Shown here in pieces: positions 50,575-60,919 of a stretch of DNA of 64,000 nt. The stretch is from NCBI GenBank assembly GCA_951799405.1, contig OX637343.1, positions 14,796,524 through 14,860,523 on the forward strand. Reading direction: 5' to 3'. The position numbers were made by a program, and so were the translations under genes. The notes beneath the pieces were generated by a model. The model searched no databases. It saw nothing but the letters and a program-made list of their open reading frames with translations, and was not told the DNA's origin. This DNA is from Agapetus fuscipes (lineage: Eukaryota > Arthropoda > Insecta > Trichoptera > Glossosomatidae). How positions within the stretch are numbered: position 1 is the stretch's first letter; each line of letters starts with the position of its first letter.

Positions 50575-50895
50575 CGGAGCTGATGTCTGTGTTTCAAGAT
50601 CCAAAATAGTGTCGGTAATGAAAGCAAGAAGACTCCAGAGGACCGGACATGTAGCACGTGCAGAGGACTCCAGGATCATCAGAACTGTCTAGGATGGTGC
50701 CCCCTCAGGTGTTAGATCACTCGGTCGTCCCAGGATGCGGTGGGCAGACAACATTGAAGCTGACGCCGAAGTGCTGGGAGTGAGGGGACCATGGAGGGAA
50801 GCAGCACAAGACAGAGAGTCCTGGAGGATTGTGGTGCGGGAGGCCCTGAGACTTCAAGGCTTATGAGCCGAAGAAAGTAAAAGTAAAGTAAGTAT
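50575..50895 (+). pseudogene. RTE/I-type LINE 3' coding end (different family)
   Basis: A plus frame reads KARRLQRTGHVARAEDSRII, then GAPSGVRSLGRPRMRWADNI and GPWREAAQDRESWRIVVREA, the classic LINE C-terminal pattern GHVAR...GRPR.RW...W...A.DR..W. An in-frame stop breaks it. It ends in AAAGT-type units at about 50875-50893. Confidence 0.85.
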
Positions 50896-50899
50896 TAAT

Positions 50900-51388
50900 A
50901 CATATAGTCTGCTCTCTATGCTTCAAATCCCTTACTAATAGTTCTGACAGTAAATGCGAAGCTTACAAACGTTGATATCATTAAGTTTAAACTTAACCAT
51001 AGCGTTAACAAAATTCATGAAAACTGAAACAGCGCTTTTAGTGAACGTTTTACTTTGGTTCAATTATTTTTGGAAAACGCTTTGGTTGATTTGAGAGTAG
51101 AGTTTTTTTACTTGAGGGACTAGGCTTGGTACGAAAAAAATGGAAATACTCGTACGTACACACATTTCTCTAACGTTCATCAAACCTCATTTGTACCAGC
51201 TTTTGTGTCGGCAGAATTTCATACATACTGGTGAATATCATCAACGCAGATTGTCATGTATTCCCATTTGACAAAGCTGATGAGACTTTTGAAATTGCCG
51301 TTTCATATGAAATTTGACACAACATCATATTTTGTAAGACTTTTACAAATGAGTATACAGATTAAAAAAAAATATCTTTATTTTAACA
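50900..51388. other. Unassigned stretch
   Basis: No recognised feature. Confidence 0.4.
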
Positions 51389-51389
51389 C

Positions 51390-51490
51390 TTTTTTTTTTT
51401 TTTTAAGAAAGCCTTTGCGGGAGACTCCCTAGATTCGAGAGACTCTAAGGGTCTATGACACTTGTTATAGTGCCGCAGAGGTGTTGGTGA
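51390..51490 (-). repeat. Repeat D copy with poly-T
   Basis: T run, then GCGGGAGACTCCCTAGATTC and GGGTCTATGACACTTGTTAT as at 28589-28690. Confidence 0.75.
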
Positions 51491-51636
51491 TGTGTCAGTT
51501 CTCCATGTCCGGTTGCAGGGTCGTTAGCTGCGCAGTGCTGTGGTGTGTGTGGCATTGCTTACTGTTTTAAATCCATTTTATAATGGGTTGCGCTTTCAGT
51601 CCTCAAACCATCATCATGGTGGTTTGAGGACTTGTT

Positions 51637-51847
51637 GAAAGGATATTCCCATTATATGCATTTTCACAAGCAGACACGTATTAGTTCGCGCTTAAACATG
51701 CCGCATGTGGACTCACAATATAATATTCCAAATCTCAAATGAACAGTAACTCTGTTACCCTGTAACTCTTGCTGACCTTTCCGACAACAGGGGTGACATT
51801 GACAAAGTGAACCATTTTCTACATCATGTGTGGTCAACCGTGTGCAG
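51637..51847 (-). repeat. R3 copy, 3'-truncated
   Basis: TTCACAAGCAGACACGTATT to CATCATGTGTGGTCAACC, with a CAGTAACTCTGTTACCCTG insertion. Confidence 0.85.
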
Positions 51848-51945
51848 TAAAAAAAATAGGTTCAACACGCTTACCCTTCGGAAACGACGCGGTAAAATGT
51901 TACATTACATGTGCAGTTTGTTTGTGTTTTTTGGTGAGTCCTATT
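51848..51945 (+). repeat. SINE-A tail fragment
   Basis: AATAGGTTCAACACGCTTACC to TGTGCAGTTTGTTTGTG, diverged. Confidence 0.65.
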
Positions 51946-52007
51946 TATGTGCGAATCACACCTAAAAAACTGTAAAAAATGTGTATAACGGCCTAATCTC
52001 CTAGACT

Positions 52008-52312
52008 TGGACCGTCTGTAGTCCAGTGGCAACACTTCGGACTCGTAAATGGAAGGTTGTGGATTCGGATCCCGGTGGAGCACAAAAAAATACCATTATT
52101 ATTTCGAATGTGCTTTTCGCTGAGTTGAAAAATTCATAAACCTTTACCAAAGACCGGTCACTGAAAGGTCCATCCCACCTTACAACAACTGGGTCTTGCT
52201 TGAGAATTGGCGCTTTCTACAGTGACGACCAAGCTCGCAGAGAGCTCTTGACGTGTGAAACACACAAAAACAGCGCTCACCAAATAAATCATCCTAGTAT
52301 TATTATTATTTT
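52008..52312 (+). repeat. SINE-B without 5S head, full length
   Basis: tRNA-like head 52010-52082 (CTGTAGTCCAGTGGCAACAC, ACTCGTAAATGG, ATTCGGATCCC), body through CAAAGACCGGTCACTG to an ATT-type tail at 52297-52310. Confidence 0.9.
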
Positions 52313-52314
52313 AA

Positions 52315-52910
52315 TCTATAAACCTAAATTTTGCTTAGCAAAATATTCCCCACAATGCTAACACTGTGTTTTTCTTTAGTAACTTGTAAATGCGACGGAC
52401 GAGGTAATATATTTTTATGTAACAACGCACTTACAGTACTGTTCATAGTCAAAATAAAAAGAAAGCTTTTACATTTTTTATCCAAGTATTTCTCCATAAA
52501 AGAGAAAAAAAAAATCCAGCTTACTTAGCGTTAATTTTATTCTTATAAATCACATGATTACAGATTTCTTTCTGTGACATTGAAATGACGATTTAAAGTC
52601 TATTTTTAAAACGTAACAGTTTGTTTTTGAATACCACTTTTTAGACCTCTAACCTTTCTCACCTTATGTATATTCATTTGAGGGCAGGATCTGCATGAGG
52701 GGAAAGGCAAAGGAAAGGCGAATACCTTTTTCCAAAAAAAAAAAATAGCAAGGCAAAGGCGGCTAACATTTTTAAAAAATCACTCAAAGGCCCTAATACC
52801 CTCATTCTGAGCGGGTAATTGTTTTTTTAGATCAAAAAGGAAAAAAGGGCAAAACCACAAAAACACACACCCCTTTTCGGACGAAACAATAAACTCTCCC
52901 AATTTAGTTG
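52315..52910. other. Unassigned stretch
   Basis: No recognised feature; A-rich near 52505-52515 and 52735-52745. Confidence 0.4.
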
Positions 52911-52912
52911 CT

Positions 52913-52945
52913 ATCTATAATCTGAGTTGCAAATATATTATTTAT
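52913..52945 (-). repeat. R3 tail fragment
   Basis: CTATAATCTGAGTTGCAAATAT only. Confidence 0.55.
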
Positions 52946-52959
52946 CATCAATTTTTTAA

Positions 52960-53060
52960 GGATACTTAACTGTTTACATAGTGAAAGTCCATTGATTTTT
53001 TTTTATAAATTCAATAGTTAAAACAACGTTTAAATTCACTTTTATACGTTAAATTCAATT
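52960..53060. repeat. PLE-associated repeat
   Basis: GTTTACATAGTGAAAGTCCAT and AAATTCACTTTTATA correspond to 998-1062 beside the first hammerhead-like hairpin. Confidence 0.45.
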
Positions 53061-53079
53061 TTTATTACTGAAGTTCCTT

Positions 53080-53144
53080 TACTTATATATTGGAATGAGG
53101 CTAACCACCCATGCTGTAAAAAATAGTTCACTTTGCCAATGTCA
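53080..53144 (+). repeat. R3 copy, first part
   Basis: TTTACTTATATATTGGAATG to TTTGCCAATGTCA; continues at 53574. Confidence 0.9.
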
Positions 53145-53573
53145 TATTCATATATCATATTTCGCCACTGCTGAGAGAACTGCACTGGCTGAGGGTCCGA
53201 GAGAGGGTGGAATTTAAGTTGTGTCTCACTGTGCATAGGGCCCTGAACGGCACTGCACCCCCATGTCTCGCTGAGCTATGCTCTGTCGATGGGACTTCAA
53301 AAAGACCACTACGCTCTGCCCTTACTTCTGTCAACAAGTTTATAGTGCCCAATAGAGCAAACACATCAAACTTTGCAGACAGAAGCTTTGCGGTGGCCGG
53401 GCCGGTGGCCTGGAACAATTTACCCATCGGTGTTCGCGCGAACCAGCCTACCACCACCTTCAGAAAGGAACTGAAGACACTACTTTTCTCGAGAAGCCAT
53501 GGCGCCCTTGAGATGGTCCTGGACCATTAAATGGCGCCACAGGAAAGAAATCATCCATCATCATCATCATCAT
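53145..53573 (+). pseudogene. L2/CR1-type LINE 3' end nested in R3
   Basis: Plus frame before the first Met: LLRELHWLRVRERVEFKLCL, then VHRALNGTAPPCLAEL, NRANTSNFADRSFAVAGPVA and WNNLPIGVRA, a textbook CR1/L2 C-terminus. It ends in an ATC tandem tail that merges into R3 at 53574. A minus-strand relative is at 55930-56165. Confidence 0.88.
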
Positions 53574-53765
53574 CACCCCTGTTTCAGGGAAGGTCGGCAA
53601 GAGTTGTAGGGCTTATGTTCAATTGAGATTGGGTTTTATATTGTAGGCTCACACGCGGCATGTTTAAGCGCAAATTTATACATCTCCGCTTGTGAAAATG
53701 CATGAAATAAAAATCTTAAACGTAATATATCTTTGCAACTTAGATTATATAGACTACAGAAGTAA
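53574..53765 (+). repeat. R3 copy, second part
   Basis: CACCCCTGTTTCAGGGAAGG to TTTGCAACTTAGATTATATAG. Confidence 0.9.
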
Positions 53766-53767
53766 TA

Positions 53768-54100
53768 TCATATAACAAACACAGGGAAAGAAATAAATTC
53801 CAATTTCAGTACTGAAAACGCTGAGAAAATATTTCAGCATTAAAGTCTTATTTCCGTATTATTTATCATTTGTATACACGTGCTGTTTTTCTCATGTAAT
53901 TTTACATAATAAATTACTTGAGATCTTTGTTATAATCCCGCTTAAGGATGTTTATATTTTTCAGTATGAAGTGTACTTATGGTTACTTCTCTACTTATAA
54001 ACAGCATATTTTTAAGAGACTACATAAATTTATTTTTTAGCGTTAATCTATTATTATAATTAATTAATTTATAGTTAATAAATTATTATAATCGATGATA
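53768..54100. other. Unassigned stretch
   Basis: No recognised feature. Confidence 0.4.
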
Positions 54101-54104
54101 ATAT

Positions 54105-54456
54105 TGTTACGAAATTAGGGTTCAAAAGTCTTTCAAATTAAATACACAGGTCTTCTTAAACAGTTGTTTATTTTACACTTTTAATTAATTTATTTTCACA
54201 AAGCTTTCTCAACTATTCCACTTGGTTTCTGTTCACTGATCAAGTTAGTTCTATGTGTTTGTAAATCTCGTATGATACTGCTGGCCCTGCAAGCCACTGG
54301 CACCCTTCTTATACTGTTCCAGAAAGGCATAGTAATTATTATTTCTCGATGCTGCACGTATTTTATTCAATGATTCCTACCCACACAATACAATACAGAA
54401 TTCCTATAACTAATACCTACTTATTTTAAATATTTATATTTCATATTTACATAACA
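54105..54456 (-). mobile_element. LTR-B solo LTR with ATAT target duplication
   Basis: 352 bp, TGTTACG to ATAACA, flanked by ATAT at 54101-54104 and 54457-54460. Blocks ACTTGGTTTCTGTTCACTGA and CCTATAACTAATACCTAC align to 15078-15498. Confidence 0.85.
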
Positions 54457-54547
54457 ATATTTTTGAAGACAAAAATTATTTTCTTATAAAAAAAAACGTG
54501 TATAAATCGTCACCTTAGTGCTGGTTTGTCTTATGTCAATCAGAGGT

Positions 54548-54770
54548 AATTTCTCTTGAGCAATGTTTGTATATGTACTGCACCAATGTGTCTACTAATG
54601 AAAACCAAGAAATTTATTGAAAAAACTTTTAAAAAAACTCTCACATTATCGTGTTTTACGTTTTTTTCTTAGCTCAGATTGTGTAAATTGTGTTTCTTAC
54701 TACTATTTCTATTTGATTTATAATCATCTTTAAATGAAATAGTGGATAGGCCAAACAAGCACTGGGGTGA
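54548..54770 (+). mobile_element. MITE-1 copy, degraded ends
   Basis: TTGAGCAATGTTTGTATATG, CTCTCACATTATCGTGTTTT and CCAAACAAGCACTGGGG correspond to the MITE-1 interior and right end. Confidence 0.65.
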
Positions 54771-54771
54771 C

Positions 54772-55079
54772 GATATAATAATAATAATTTTAGGATAATT
54801 TATTTGGTGAGAGCTGTTTTTGTGTGAATCACGCCTCAAGAGCACTCTACGAGCTCGGTCGTCGCTGTAAAAAGCTCCGATTCTCAAGAAAGACCCAGCT
54901 GCTGTAAGGCTGGATCGACTTTGAGTGAACGGTCTTTGATAAAAGTTTCTGAATTTTTCAACCCAGCGAAGAGCACATTTGAAAATATAAATGGTATATT
55001 TGTGTGCTCCACCGGGATTCGAACCCACAACCTTCTATGTACGAGGCAGAAGTATTTACCACTAGACTACGGACCGGTC
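54772..55079 (-). repeat. SINE-B without 5S head, full length
   Basis: ATA-repeat tail at 54776-54790, body, and tRNA-like head 55079-55005 (TCCGTAGTCTAGTGGTAAAT, GGTTCGAATCCCGG on minus). Confidence 0.9.
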
Positions 55080-55082
55080 TAT

Positions 55083-55440
55083 AATAGATATACCGACCTA
55101 TTAATTTAAGGAACGTCATAAACTGTCGTCAGGTATTTTGTGAAAATGCCTAAAAATGATCGTTAAAATTAAAACTCCAAAATGCCTGCGATATCGATTC
55201 GGCAATTTCAACTTTCCGTCACCCATCAATTTTAAAATTTGAATAACAACGGATCTGGCGATTGGCAATCGCTCCGACATCCGTTACAACGGCATAACGG
55301 GCGGCCGTTTAACGGTCTCCCATAAAATATTCACGTGGCGTAACGGCGCACACTTTGAAGGCTCCATGCGTACCTGAAGCGACAAAGCTCAATGATTGCC
55401 GTTAGAGTTTTGTGCAAAATTTTAACTGATAATGGTTACA
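55083..55440. other. Unassigned stretch
   Basis: GC-richer interval 55245-55390 with CG-containing inverted elements (AACGGCATAACGGGCGGCCG); nothing identified. Confidence 0.35.
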
Positions 55441-55443
55441 AAT

Positions 55444-55826
55444 CTGTACCTTAGAGCATAAACAACGAAAGTCCACTTTTTTGCGTTTTCGAGTTAATGA
55501 TGCAGAAATTATTATAATTAGCTGTTTTATAAGTGGTAAAAATATTGGAGTCCTCGGACTTATATTTACCTAGATATCAAAGTGTAATAAATAGGGGATG
55601 CACATAAAAGTGCGAGCATAAACCACGGTAGTTCCATATACATTGTTCACATTACTTCACATTAAATAAATATTGATAAAAGAAGATAAACAGTTTTTAC
55701 AGATCAAAAGTATCTCGTCTAGTTTAGAAGTTATGATGGTTTAAAAAAAGTGCACATTTTCACTAAAACTCGTCTCCTGCACATTTTACTAAATGTGACT
55801 ACCGTTGTTTATGCTCTAAGGTACAG
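55444..55826 (+). mobile_element. MITE-3 copy with AAAT flanks
   Basis: Terminal inverted repeats CTGTACCTTAGAGCATAAAC and GTTTATGCTCTAAGGTACAG. AAAT occurs on both sides (55440-55443, 55827-55830). About 90% similar by eye to 27058-27431. Confidence 0.87.
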
Positions 55827-55929
55827 AAATGATGATATTGGTATAAATTAAGGTATGAGACTCGGAGTTCATTTAGTAAAAATCAGTGTAATTTTGCAAT
55901 GTTTTCCCTATTTTAGGGAATGGTGTCAA

Positions 55930-56165
55930 GACGATGATGATGATGATGGATGATTTCTTTTCTGTGGCGCCATTTAATGGTCCAGGACCATCTCAAGGGC
56001 GCCATGGCTTCTGGAGAAAAGCAGTGTCTTCAGTTCCTTTCTGAAGGTGGTGGTAGGCTGGTTCGCGCGAACACCTACGGGAAAATTGTTCCAGGCAACC
56101 GGCCCGGCCAACGCAAAGCTCCTGTCTGCAAAATTTGATGTGTTCGCTCTAAAGACATAATATGG
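55930..56165 (-). pseudogene. L2/CR1-type LINE 3' end
   Basis: Minus frame RANTSNFADRSFALAGPVAW then NNFPVGVRANQPTTTFRKEL; ATC tandem tail (as GATGATGATG at 55934-55950). Close relative of 53145-53573, more strongly truncated. Confidence 0.85.
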
Positions 56166-56210
56166 ATGGAATAAGAACAGAAACATACCGATTCCTTAAA
56201 GATTAACGCA

Positions 56211-56524
56211 AACGCAACTTAGCTACACATATAATGTAACTTCTTGCCTGTGTTATCCCCGAAGGAGTCGCATGTGGCGATTCAGTACCTATTTATTTTT
56301 ACGGATAAGGGAGCCAGCCTCACACCAACCACATTCCATTGAAATGGAGGTTTCTCAGCTCCTGGAGGAGCTGGTTTTCATTTCATGAGTACATCTGGCC
56401 GGTATTTATTTTGGGTTTGAAATAGAATCCAAAACGGGAAATCATTTCTGACACTCTCAGTGGGGATCGAACCCTTGCTCTCGGCATGGAATGCAAGCAT
56501 TCTACCAACTGAGCTATCGACCGG
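56211..56524 (-). repeat. SINE-A, full length
   Basis: Minus strand from CCGGTCGATAGCTCAGTTGG head to TGTGTAGCTAAGTTGCG tail. Confidence 0.92.
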
Positions 56525-56675
56525 ATTTGTAAGGACCCTTGTAAGAAACTGAAGATGGAGAATAATCTCTGAAAACGTTCCTTCAAAAAATAAATACTCA
56601 CAGTGGATTAAAACAAAGTTTTTTATTTAATATTTTGGATGGTTGGTGCATTAACACTGTGAAAATTCATCTTTA
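56525..56675 (+). repeat. PLE-like fragment with hammerhead-like core
   Basis: CTGAAGA (56549-56555), T, stem GGAGA, loop ATAA, stem TCTCT, GAAA (56571-56574). Followed by ATTAACACTGTGAAAATTC shared with 18085-18110. Confidence 0.45.
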
Positions 56676-56900
56676 TTTAGTTATTAAAAAATCTTGTTTT
56701 ATTTTCACTTTTTTACTATTTATATAAAGGACACAAACGTATTTTTAAAAAACGATTTAAGTATTCTAAAAATTATTTAGGTAAAATTTTTGAATCAAAT
56801 ATTTAAAAATACAGACTTTCAAATTAATTATGATTTTGAATAACTCAATATGTTCTTTGATTGACATTATTTGTTCTTTCCCTGTAGTCTTCATATGTAT
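56676..56900. other. Unassigned AT-rich stretch
   Basis: No recognised feature. Confidence 0.4.
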
Positions 56901-56904
56901 TGGG

Positions 56905-56998
56905 GCGAATTTATACGTGTCTGCTTATGGGTAAAATTTGATATGAATCTGAAATGCTCAATTATAATTTCGAAACTTAGATTTTAGATAACGTAAAA
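56905..56998 (+). repeat. R3 3' fragment
   Basis: GAATTTATACGTGTCTGCTT to TTTCGAAACTTAGATTTTAG. Confidence 0.65.
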
Positions 56999-57263
56999 TT
57001 TAAAACCATTGTCTTTCACATCATGTAGGTAGTGCTTGTAAAAGTTAATTATTTTCATGAATAATCGAATTGTTGTTACGTTTTAAATAACATATAAGTC
57101 CTGTGGTACTATTAATCAAGGGGCTGGCAGTTTGACAACCTTTTTACCCATACAAATTTCCCAAAGGTAAACTTCGCAGCAACTACCATCATGCCCCATA
57201 CACACCCGACGTACATTATGTACAGACATACTACAGTTGCGTGCTGCAGATGAGGATACTAGG

Positions 57264-57369
57264 TAAGTGGTAAGCGGTAAGCGGTAAGCGGTAAGCGGTA
57301 AGCGGTAAGCGGTAAGCGGTAAGCGGTAAGCGGTAAGCGGTAAGCGGTAAGCGGTAAGTGGTAAGCGGT
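57264..57369 (+). repeat. Tandem array of 7-bp unit TAAGCGG, left part
   Basis: About 15 units, nearly perfect, with TAAGTGG variants near both ends. It continues beyond the LTR at 58061. Confidence 0.95.
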
Positions 57370-58060
57370 TGTTATGTTATTTTTCTAAATGACATTCCTG
57401 AAGTGTGTGCAATAATAATAATAATACAGTATTTTTATAGCGCCTTTTCATGACTCGTGTGTGTTGTGGGCCGAACGGAGCCGAACGGTCACGGAAGCAG
57501 CCGAGCTGCGCCGTGCGATCTCGTCAGGTCGTTGATTATCTCTCGTCAGTTCTCGGCAACCGGTGAGCAGGGTCAGACGTCGGCGACCAAGCACCAAGCT
57601 GTGCGAGGGGGGGCATTTCAATGGAGCTTCCTCCCCCTTCTACTTGGATTTCCTGCTGGCAGAGACCTGGACCAGAGACGGGTGCATAGGAGCGCCCACC
57701 CAGGAGCTCAAACGTGTGGAGGCGTCAGCCTCGTGGGCTGCCGCTGCCTGGGGCGTTGCCCCAAGCCCTTAGTTCGAAACTCCAGTCAACAGAAGAGTGA
57801 TGTGAAGTGACGTGTAGGCTTTCTGAAGCAGGTCTGGTTATTTATTGTTTTCCATTTCCAGTCCCTTATTAAGTGTTAAATAAACCTATTGTTGTTTCCT
57901 TTAAATCATGTTTTAATTTACAACACTTCCCAAGATTGAACATGGCAATGCCAGAGAATGAGATTCCACGCCTTGAGAGAAGTTAATGATGTTGATGATA
58001 GTTAGCCGGGAGTATTCAAATATTTGGGACCTCTCCGGAGGTACACATATCAACATAACA
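57370..58060. mobile_element. LTR-C solo LTR inserted in the TAAGCGG array
   Basis: A 691-bp unit with ends TGTTATGTT and AACATAACA (inverted) and CGGT on both flanks (57366-57369, 58061-58064). An AATAAA lies at about 57890, favouring plus orientation. The interior is GC-rich (57450-57790) and includes GCGCCTTTTCATG plus an AAT run at 57411-57425 that resembles an inverted L2 tail. A 117-codon frame inside has no known motif. Confidence 0.7.
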
Positions 58061-58103
58061 CGGTAAGCGGTAACCGGTAACCGGTAACCGGTGAGCGGTA
58101 AGT
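58061..58103 (+). repeat. TAAGCGG array, right part, diverged
   Basis: About six units including TAACCGG and TGAGCGG variants. Confidence 0.85.
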
Positions 58104-58289
58104 GGTTAGTAAATTCAAATGCTGTCTGTTGATTTTTAACAGATGAAGACAGTTACCAAATATAACCATATATCCTAGTTCATACCTAATATAAGATTTT
58201 CCTGTTTTAAAAACTAATCCGATCTTCAAATATGGACGATCTATTGTTGGGTTTATTTTGACTAAAAAGAAAAACAAAGGTGGATTTAT

Positions 58290-58420
58290 GTTTGTTTATA
58301 AATGTAATAGGAAAAACAAAGTTTTAATTCCCTTTTATTTATGTTTTTGGCTAAACGTTTTTGCCTTATACGAGTAAGGCATCTTCAGGAGCATAATTGT
58401 TACAAATAATTTTGTACATT
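58290..58420 (-). repeat. PLE-like fragment with hammerhead-like core
   Basis: On the minus strand: CTGAAGA (58388-58382), stem GCCTTA, loop, stem TAAGGC and AAAAACG in place of GAAA. Confidence 0.4.
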
Positions 58421-58503
58421 AATTAAGTAGATTTACGTTATTAGAATGATAAGAACTTATGGTCTATGGCAGTTAGCTCTTAAATGACTTGAGGGAACAA
58501 AAT

Positions 58504-58525
58504 GCTTTTTTTTTTTTTTTTTTTA
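58504..58525. other. Poly-T run
   Basis: Uninterrupted T tract, possibly the tail of an unrecognised minus-strand retroposon. Confidence 0.6.
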
Positions 58526-58661
58526 ACAAATTACACAAATTTGAATTGCCAGAAAGGTCTAATTTGCGTGCTTCCAGATTTTTGTACAAAAGTAAATTCA
58601 AGGATATTGAGTGCATAAATCTAATAATTATATCAACTACTGATCTTTCAAGCAATTACTC

Positions 58662-58900
58662 ATTATCTACTAAGGTCTGCTCCAGCTGCCGCGCAGAGCC
58701 ACAAGGATGGTGTTTGGTGACCGAGTCTTTAGCGTTGCTGCTCCGACGGCTTAAAATTCTCTTCCTGCGACCCTCAGGACGCTGAAGACTGAGGCAGCTT
58801 TTCGAAAAGGTCTCAAAACTTATTTTTTCAAAGACAATTACAAAGCGCCTTTACAGTGACTCTGTTACGAAAAGGCGCTATCCAAATGTTATTTATTATT
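58662..58900 (+). pseudogene. L2-type LINE 3' end
   Basis: Plus frame GDRVFSVAAPTA, stop, NSLPATLRTLKTEAAFRKGL, KTYFFKDN; then GAAAAGGCGCTATCCAAATG and ATT repeats, the characteristic L2 3' terminus. Confidence 0.85.
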
Positions 58901-58904
58901 ATTA

Positions 58905-59565
58905 TAATTATTACTTGTTATCATAGAAATATTGACTGCTCCAAGAAAGAAGGCAGTAAATCCGAAATTGAGGTTTTTGACTTACTCCCATTTCTGAAGA
59001 TAACAAATCATTATCTTCATTCCAAGATAACAGCCGTGTCTCTATCTCTTTTAAATTCGTTAATAAATGAATGTAAAAAATAGTAAAGGCATTTTTCTCC
59101 ATGGAATAAATAACATTCAATTGGCTTTCCTGCAACACTATCTTTTTTGACCTAGTGCTGTCTTCCTTGGAGCAGTCGATATATTCTATCAACTATCCTC
59201 GTCTGAACGGCCAGTAAGTGAGTGCTCCTCAGCACACGCTCCTTGCCAATCTGTTGTATGTAGGTATTATGATATTGTCGGCAAGCGCTTGAGAGATCGT
59301 TTCTCAGGTCGATCATAAACTTTGTGAATAACTTATGTTTTCTGTAATTTGATTTACGTACTGCCTGTTTTTATTTTCCCATTTTGAAAATAAGTTTACA
59401 AGCAAACGGTTTGTGATATTATTGAGTTCAAAATAAAATAAGGACCATGGATATGATTTTTTTTTATACAGACTTTGTTTATTGAATTTAGCTTCAACGA
59501 TTTCTTTGTATGAACATATCGACGGTGAAAACGTAAAAGGGCATATAAGCGACAAAACTAAATTA
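58905..59565. other. Unassigned stretch
   Basis: No recognised feature. Confidence 0.4.
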
Positions 59566-59569
59566 TAAG

Positions 59570-59775
59570 TGTTTTTAGGCTTTCATGGCCGGCTTCAGAT
59601 GATGATGATAAGGATGTAGAATCCATCTTTCCAAGCTTGTAGACCATGTTCAATAATTATTTTGTAGGCTGCTTTATTCTTTTTGGAAGGCTGCTACGTT
59701 TCGTCAGTAACATACGACTGACTTATTTGGGGCTTGTACTTAGACTTTTACATCCTTATCATCATCAAAAACTAA
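59570..59775 (-). repeat. PLE-like fragment, one arm of the 43365-43676 hairpin family
   Basis: TTTTTAGGCTTTCATGGCCG, GGCTGCTACGTTTCGTCAGT and an inverted GTCAGT/ACTGAC stem at about 59706-59732. The second arm is mostly lost. Confidence 0.6.
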
Positions 59776-59779
59776 ATTG

Positions 59780-60208
59780 TTTAGGAGAGCAGTTTAAAGT
59801 TTGAGATTGCAGAAAAATGGCATAACTTTTTCATTTTTTATCATATCGTTAAAATCTCCATGTATAAGTGTACAGTGTACACATTTAATAAATTAACAAT
59901 TAGTTTAAAAAAAGTCTGAAAAATGAGAAATATTTTTCATTACATGTATCAAAAAAATAATCATCCTAAGTATAAGTTTACCACTAAGGGTAGAAGCAGT
60001 AAATACCTCTTCATGTTCGCACGCACGGTCTCGGGTACTTAGCAAAGTTAGCGCGGACGTATTCAATATTGATTAAGAATGATTGAAGACGGGAAGACAA
60101 AGAAAGACAGGGAAGAGACAATGCGCGTGGAGTGAATGTGAGGGAGGAATGCGAATATCTGTCAAAATAAAAGCTAGAAATTTTATCGACCCGTGATGGT
60201 ATACAAAA
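59780..60208. other. Unassigned stretch
   Basis: No recognised feature. Confidence 0.4.
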
Positions 60209-60210
60209 AA

Positions 60211-60519
60211 AACACAACTAAGCTACACATATAAGTGTAACTTCTTGCCGCGTTATCCCCAAAATGGTACCTATTTATTTTTACAGCTAAAGGGACCAGC
60301 TTTATGTCAACCACTTCAGTTGGAGTGGGGTTTACCAGTTGCTCTCGAGAGAGCTGGTGCTCATTTCTTGTGATGGCTGAGTAAGCCTTTTCCGTATTTT
60401 ATTTTGGGGCTTGAAATAAACACCGAAACGGGAAATCATTTCTGACACCCTCGCCGGGATTGGAACCAGAGGTCACTGCATGGAATGCAAGCACTCTATC
60501 AACTGAGCTATTGACTAGA
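60211..60519 (-). repeat. SINE-A, full length
   Basis: Head CAATAGCTCAGTTGATAGAG at the right end, tail at 60211-60240. Confidence 0.92.
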
Positions 60520-60558
60520 CATGATGTATATTTTTTCAATTTACTACACATATCCGTA

Positions 60559-60918
60559 GACTGATCCGTATTCTAGAGGTAACGCTTGGGACTCGTAAAT
60601 GGGAGGTCGTGGGTTCGGATCCCGGCGGAGCACAACAAAATACCATTTATATTTTTGCTGGGTTGGAAAATTCATTGCCTTTACCAAAGACCGGTCACAA
60701 AAGGTTCATCTAGCCTTGCAGCGATTGGATCTTGCTTGAGAATTGGCGTTTTATAGCGACGATCAAGCTCAATTGGTAGAATGCTTGCATTCCATGCCGA
60801 GAGCATGGGGTTCGATCCCCACCGATGGTGTCAGAAATGATTTCCCGTTGCAGTGTTCATTTCAAACTCAAAATAAATACCGGCAAGGTGTACTCGGCCT
60901 TCACAAGAAATGAGAACT
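60559..60918 (+). repeat. Composite SINE: SINE-B fused to SINE-A
   Basis: SINE-B tRNA-like head (CTGATCCGTATTCTAGAGG, GGTTCGGATCCC) and body to GCGACGATCAAGCTC, which merges seamlessly with the SINE-A head AGCTCAATTGGTAGAATG at about 60766. SINE-A stops at AAGAAATGAGAAC. The shared AGCTC probably marks the junction. Confidence 0.87.
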
Positions 60919-60919
60919 A

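Noticed and set aside
57457..57810. 117-codon GC-rich gene
   Set aside because: Lies wholly within the proposed LTR-C; two frames are open because of high GC; no known domain.
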